Of a DNA stretch of 64,000 bases, positions 59,968 to 64,000 are shown piece by piece (the first letter of the stretch is position 1; the number at the start of each line of letters is the position of its first letter). The translations under genes were made by a program, and so were the position numbers. This DNA is from Clostridiaceae bacterium. GTDB lineage: Bacteria > Bacillota > Clostridia > Saccharofermentanales > DTU023. The stretch spans positions 39,880 to 103,879 of the forward strand of contig DUVN01000030.1 of NCBI GenBank assembly GCA_012841015.1, given 5' to 3'. The notes below the pieces were generated by a model, which was given only the letters and a program-made list of their open reading frames with translations, ran no database searches and was not told the DNA's origin.

Positions 59968-62900
59968 ATGCGAAAAAGAACATTCAAACGAGGAGTAGCT
60001 CTTTTGATTTCGCTAGTGCTTTTGTTCGGTATGACTTATACAGGTGTACCAACATTTGCCGGTGAAGTTAAAAGCGAGCCTGTTGAATCACTTGAGCCTA
60101 GTGGGCTAAACGATGATCAGGACTCTCAGAAATCGTCGCTTCCGCCAGGACCTGAGCTGCCGAAGGGTGACACTGGGGACCCTGCAGGTGACGCGAATCC
60201 GTTAAGTACCGAAGATCCGTCAAGTGTGGGGGAACCGGCCGTAAAGAAAGATCCGGCAATTGAGAAAGATTCACCGGTTCCGGAGGAATCAAAATCTCCA
60301 GAGGATCCGGCGGTAGATGATAAAGCTGGAGAGGTTACAGAACCTAGCTCTTCGGGGGAGACTCAAGACAAGGATTCTGATGTTTCGCCGGATGGTGCAA
60401 ATGCACCAAAAGACAACGAAACTCCTCCGAGTGATACAACCCCGGCAGAGCCTGACGAGTCTCAAATGGACGATAAGGCTCCTGACCAGGAACCACAAAA
60501 GATACCTCCTGAAGATCCGCCAGCTAAAGACGATTTTGTTCCAGAAAACCCGGATCATCTGAAGGCGCCGGATGACTCTCCTTATGCAGGTAAAATTAGG
60601 TACGATATTTATCCTGCAACACCTTTCGCGTTTTCGTCTCCAATGCGTTCGTCAAGGGCAGGTTCCAAAGCAAATGGTTCACCTCATCCGACAGAACCGG
60701 GAGAGGTTATGCTTTTCAAGCAGGCGACCCCTGTTGATGGCATGGTAAACGTTTGGGATATCACCCTAAGGATTGAAGGAAAAGATAAGCCGGTCACCAG
60801 TGACATTATTCTGGTCATGGATACCTCTGGCAGTATGTCAGGAACTAGAATAACTAAGGCAAAACAAGCGGCTAATAAGTTTATAGACACGCTATTGCCT
60901 TCTGATGTAACTAGAATCGGTATAGTTAACTTTGATTTCTATGCTCATGATGTACAAGCTCTTACAAATAATGTCACGCTTTTGAAGGCAGGAATCAGTG
61001 GTCTTCAAGCTAATGGTGGAACGTTCACCCAAGCGGGCGTTAAACAAGCTGAAGCCATGTTGGCGAATTCTACGGCTGATTGTAAACACATTGTTTTGTT
61101 GTCGGATGGGGAGCCAACTTATTCCTATGCCCTAAATAATCCAGATAATTTCCTAATCCCCATCCCTGGGAGTAATGATAAGCAAACAGGAACTCATGCA
61201 CCAAAGACAGCTTATACTACTACTCGAGTAGGCAGCGGAAATTCTTTGAGGACGAAATATGATAGTGAACCTGGGCACTGGGAAGGATGGACATGGGTAC
61301 CAGGATACGATAAGTATTACAACCACGGTAACTCTGCCATTGCTGAAGCAGGTTTTGCTAAGAACTCCGGCTATAGGGTTTGGACCATTGCCCTTGAAGT
61401 TAATGCGACTGGCCAAGGCATACTGCAGCAAATGGCTTCACCAAACAGTTATTATACGGCGAGTGCAGCAGATTTAGAGCAAGTATTTGCCACAATAGCC
61501 GGTGAAATCGGTGCTGCGGTTAAGGAAGCAACGATTACCGACCCCATGGGAACAGGTTTCCAGATTCCGTTTGGTGAAGTTAGCAATATGACTTCTATAC
61601 CGGCAACGCCTCAACCGGTCTATGATCCAGTGGCTAAAAGAATTACTTGGAGTCCCGGCACATTAACAACGGAACTTCCGGGTGACAGTACTATTAAATA
61701 TGCGGAGCTCAAATATCGAGTTGAATTAAACGATGATATTTTGACGCAGACTCCGGATGAGAATGAAGAATATCCAACAAATGGTAATGCTAAAATTGAA
61801 TATAAAGATGCTAATGGCAATAGCCTGACACAGTCTTTCCCGGTACCTAGAGTTAACCCTGTCCTATACAAAGTCGTGAAAGTACTGCAAGATAAAGACG
61901 GCAATGTCATTACCGCAGACCGTAATTTTACGATAGATATAACGGGTCCGTGGGGTAAGAATGCAGAAGTCGGAACGAAATCGTTCACATTAAACACGAG
62001 CACTCAGTCCAGCACAAAACTTTTAACTGATTTGAGGTGGGCACAATCCTATACCTTTGATGAAACGGGTACAAATGTTGGCAGTCTTGCTGACTATGAA
62101 ATAAAGTATTACGTCAACGGAGACGAGCAAACTGGCGTGACCCATAGTTTCACAATTGTAGATGGCAATACAGAAGATGTTGAAGTCAAAGTAGTCAATA
62201 AAGAAAAACCGGGTACGCTGACCATCACCAAGGTATTGGATCAGTCGGTCGTTCAATCTCCAGCAAAGAGAAACGGCACCAAAGCGGCCGTATCCTTCTC
62301 CTTCACGGTCACGGGGCCTGATGCTTATTTGGCATCATTTAACCTGCCGGATACAGAAGGTTCTTGGACGAAGCAATTAACAGGACTCGCTAAAGGAGCC
62401 TATACGGTAACAGAGACCACGACAGGTTGGACAACAACTTATCAGGTCAATGACGAACCTGCTACTTCTGAACCAGCGGTAGTTACAATCGATATAGGGG
62501 CACTCAACCAAACTGTTACGGTGACCAACAAGCAAACCGTAAATATGACGGTCACTGCAAATAAGAATTGGAGTAGCAATGCACCGACAGACAAACCGGA
62601 CATCTGGTTCCAGCTATTGCGCGTGAATCCCGATAACTCCACGACATCCATTGGTTTGCCTAGGCTTGTTCCGGCGTTGAACGAAGTAACTTGGAATCAA
62701 ACGGACGATGACGTCAATGCAGCTGACTTTGTCCGCTATGCTCCCAATGGCAATGAATATGTCTATAAAGTTCAGGAAGTGGATGCCGACGGACATGATT
62801 ATGTTCCTGCCGGATATTCAAAGCTGGAAAGTGGTCTGCAAGTTACAAATACTTTCCATCCCATAGACCCGACGAACATTACGTCTTTACGTTTTGAGAA

Positions 62901-64000
62901 GACTTGGGCAGGGGTGCCTGCTGGAGTGACACCTCCAACCATTACTGTTCAGGTTAAGGCGAATGGTGAAGTCTATAGGACAGGAAACCTTACATATCCG
63001 GATACTGTGTTGGAATGGAAGAACCTTCCCTTAAATGGTGAAGGCGGAACCCCGATTGTTTATACAGTTGAAGAACTGCCTATAAACAATTTTGAAGAGG
63101 GAGATCCTACATATACAGAAAGTTCAATCGAGGCCGTACATTGCACGCCACATCAAAGCCAAACGCAATGGCCGCTTCAGAACCCGACCTTTGTGATTAC
63201 ACGATTGACTGTGGGTGGCAATGAAGGAGCTTTCGTTGTATGGACGCTGAACCATGTTCCTTCTGATCAACGTATTCCTTTCTTGTGGAACGTGATTAAT
63301 AACGGTCCGGATGAGATGCCGCTGAAAAAACTCAAACAATACCTTAATAGTGGCGGCGACTACTTCCTCTGGTATGAGGGTGCTACTGTCAATGAAGATG
63401 TTATTCCCGGCGATCCTAATAAAGGTGAGATAACCATCAACATCACCTTTAACGACGATGGCACGATAAACACTTCCACACTCACTTTCCAAGGGGAAAG
63501 CACTTGGACCCACTTTGCCGTGGGAGGTTATTCCTCAAAACTAGCGAAGATAACCAACACATATAAAGCGAGCGGCAGCTGGACACCAGAGGTGACGAAG
63601 GTCCTTACTGGCCGTGATTTGGTGGCAGGCGAGTTCAGCTTCACGCTGACCGGCAATGAGCAGAACCAGACGAAGACCAATGCCGCAAACGGCAGCGTGA
63701 CGTTTGACGCAATCCCTTTCACGCAGGACGACATTGGTAAGACGTACACCTACACGATTAGTGAGGTAAAGGGTAATCTTGGCGGCGTTACTTATGACAA
63801 TAAGGTCGTGACGGTATCTGTTGCTGTTGATGTGGATAATTCCGGAAATCTGCAGTTTAGCCCAACGTATTCCCCTGAGGACACCACGTTCAACAACAGC
63901 TATGCTGCCGATGATGCTGATGCGACACTTAGCGGCACGAAGGAGCTCACGGGCCGTACCCTGGCGGATGGCGAGTTCACGTTCGAGCTTTATGCTTCTG
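59968..64000 (+). CDS. Large vWA/Cna_B/pilin-like surface protein (cut by window end)
   Basis: This frame is open from ATG 59968 to the window end, at least 1344 codons. A signal peptide at residues 1-33 is followed by an Asp/Glu/Pro-rich linker (about 35-235). A von Willebrand factor A domain comes next, with a metal-binding 'D-T-S-G-S-M-S-G' motif near residue 286. Several Cna_B/SpaA-like beta domains then follow ('L-T-I-T-K-V-L', 'V-T-E-T-T-T-G-W'). The last part repeats 'L-T-G-R-x-L-x-x-G-E-F-x-F', a pilin-type isopeptide domain. It is probably a wall-anchored adhesin or pilus tip; the sorting motif lies beyond the window. GGAGGG precedes the start. Confidence 0.9.
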   Translation, partial: MRKRTFKRGVALLISLVLLFGMTYTGVPTFAGEVKSEPVESLEPSGLNDDQDSQKSSLPPGPELPKGDTGDPAGDANPLSTEDPSSVGEPAVKKDPAIEKDSPVPEESKSPEDPAVDDKAGEVTEPSSSGETQDKDSDVSPDGANAPKDNETPPSDTTPAEPDESQMDDKAPDQEPQKIPPEDPPAKDDFVPENPDHLKAPDDSPYAGKIRYDIYPATPFAFSSPMRSSRAGSKANGSPHPTEPGEVMLFKQATPVDGMVNVWDITLRIEGKDKPVTSDIILVMDTSGSMSGTRITKAKQAANKFIDTLLPSDVTRIGIVNFDFYAHDVQALTNNVTLLKAGISGLQANGGTFTQAGVKQAEAMLANSTADCKHIVLLSDGEPTYSYALNNPDNFLIPIPGSNDKQTGTHAPKTAYTTTRVGSGNSLRTKYDSEPGHWEGWTWVPGYDKYYNHGNSAIAEAGFAKNSGYRVWTIALEVNATGQGILQQMASPNSYYTASAADLEQVFATIAGEIGAAVKEATITDPMGTGFQIPFGEVSNMTSIPATPQPVYDPVAKRITWSPGTLTTELPGDSTIKYAELKYRVELNDDILTQTPDENEEYPTNGNAKIEYKDANGNSLTQSFPVPRVNPVLYKVVKVLQDKDGNVITADRNFTIDITGPWGKNAEVGTKSFTLNTSTQSSTKLLTDLRWAQSYTFDETGTNVGSLADYEIKYYVNGDEQTGVTHSFTIVDGNTEDVEVKVVNKEKPGTLTITKVLDQSVVQSPAKRNGTKAAVSFSFTVTGPDAYLASFNLPDTEGSWTKQLTGLAKGAYTVTETTTGWTTTYQVNDEPATSEPAVVTIDIGALNQTVTVTNKQTVNMTVTANKNWSSNAPTDKPDIWFQLLRVNPDNSTTSIGLPRLVPALNEVTWNQTDDDVNAADFVRYAPNGNEYVYKVQEVDADGHDYVPAGYSKLESGLQVTNTFHPIDPTNITSLRFEKTWAGVPAGVTPPTITVQVKANGEVYRTGNLTYPDTVLEWKNLPLNGEGGTPIVYTVEELPINNFEEGDPTYTESSIEAVHCTPHQSQTQWPLQNPTFVITRLTVGGNEGAFVVWTLNHVPSDQRIPFLWNVINNGPDEMPLKKLKQYLNSGGDYFLWYEGATVNEDVIPGDPNKGEITINITFNDDGTINTSTLTFQGESTWTHFAVGGYSSKLAKITNTYKASGSWTPEVTKVLTGRDLVAGEFSFTLTGNEQNQTKTNAANGSVTFDAIPFTQDDIGKTYTYTISEVKGNLGGVTYDNKVVTVSVAVDVDNSGNLQFSPTYSPEDTTFNNSYAADDADATLSGTKELTGRTLADGEFTFELYAS

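Noticed and set aside
60289..60558. 89-codon reverse frame opposite the surface protein
   Set aside because: It mirrors the low-complexity Asp/Pro-rich linker of the forward gene and has no independent support.

Overview
The window looks like the chromosome of an anaerobic, amino-acid- and sugar-fermenting Bacillota, most likely class Clostridia. Supporting signs are Shine-Dalgarno-led genes with many ATGA or TTGA overlaps, a B. subtilis-like yaaO-tmk-yaaQ-holB-yaaT block, complete phosphotransferase (PTS) and ABC sugar-uptake operons, a Stickland-type ornithine fermentation operon, a molybdenum hydroxylase and Gram-positive surface-protein architectures. I cannot name the species. I saw no rRNA, tRNA, CRISPR array or intact insertion sequence.

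Layout. 0.1-3.8 kb: a standalone DUF559-type nuclease-fold protein, then a BlaI/BlaR1-like repressor and sensor pair with a visible operator. 4.1-11.8 kb: a SorC-type regulator and a self-contained mannose/sorbose-family PTS operon (EIIA, EIIB, a fused EIIC-EIID, a zinc alcohol dehydrogenase, a class II aldolase, and the operon's own HPr and Enzyme I). 11.9-25.3 kb: an alpha-glucoside operon (LacI repressor, GH31, an (alpha/alpha)6-barrel glycosidase, a GH65 phosphorylase, a LacI remnant, a binding-protein ABC importer, beta-phosphoglucomutase and an importer ATPase). 25.4-26.5 kb: a reverse-strand repeat lipoprotein. 26.9-38.9 kb: arginine and ornithine fermentation (arcA, arcC, an ord-ortA fusion, ortB, an 82-bp tandem repeat, oraS, oraE, a GlmL-like ATPase, an ornithine racemase and an alanine racemase). 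39.3-43.2 kb: a reverse-strand membrane-anchored subtilase with a zinc ribbon. 43.3-49.3 kb: a HisE/MazG-like protein, a disordered basic protein and the housekeeping block. 49.5-54.9 kb: a three-gene molybdenum hydroxylase whose FAD subunit carries an inserted GltD-like oxidoreductase. 55.2-59.2 kb: a MacAB-like export system. 59.97 kb to the end: a large vWA/Cna_B/pilin-like surface protein cut by the window edge.

How the genes work together. The PTS operon appears to encode its whole phosphorelay plus a dehydrogenase and an aldolase for the internalised sugar or polyol phosphate. The second sugar operon imports alpha-glucosides, hydrolyses them (GH31) or phosphorolyses them (GH65), and feeds beta-glucose 1-phosphate through beta-phosphoglucomutase. 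The amino-acid operon would turn arginine into citrulline and carbamoyl phosphate-derived ATP. It turns ornithine, through D-ornithine and 2,4-diaminopentanoate, into acetyl-CoA and D-alanine, which the terminal alanine racemase could return to L-alanine. Ornithine transcarbamylase, needed to join the two halves, is not in the window.

The most unusual items are the Ord-OrtA fusion of consecutive pathway enzymes, the GltD-like module nested inside the FAD subunit of the molybdenum hydroxylase, the perfect LacI-type operator repeated inside the GH31 gene, and the structured 82-bp repeat inside the ornithine operon.
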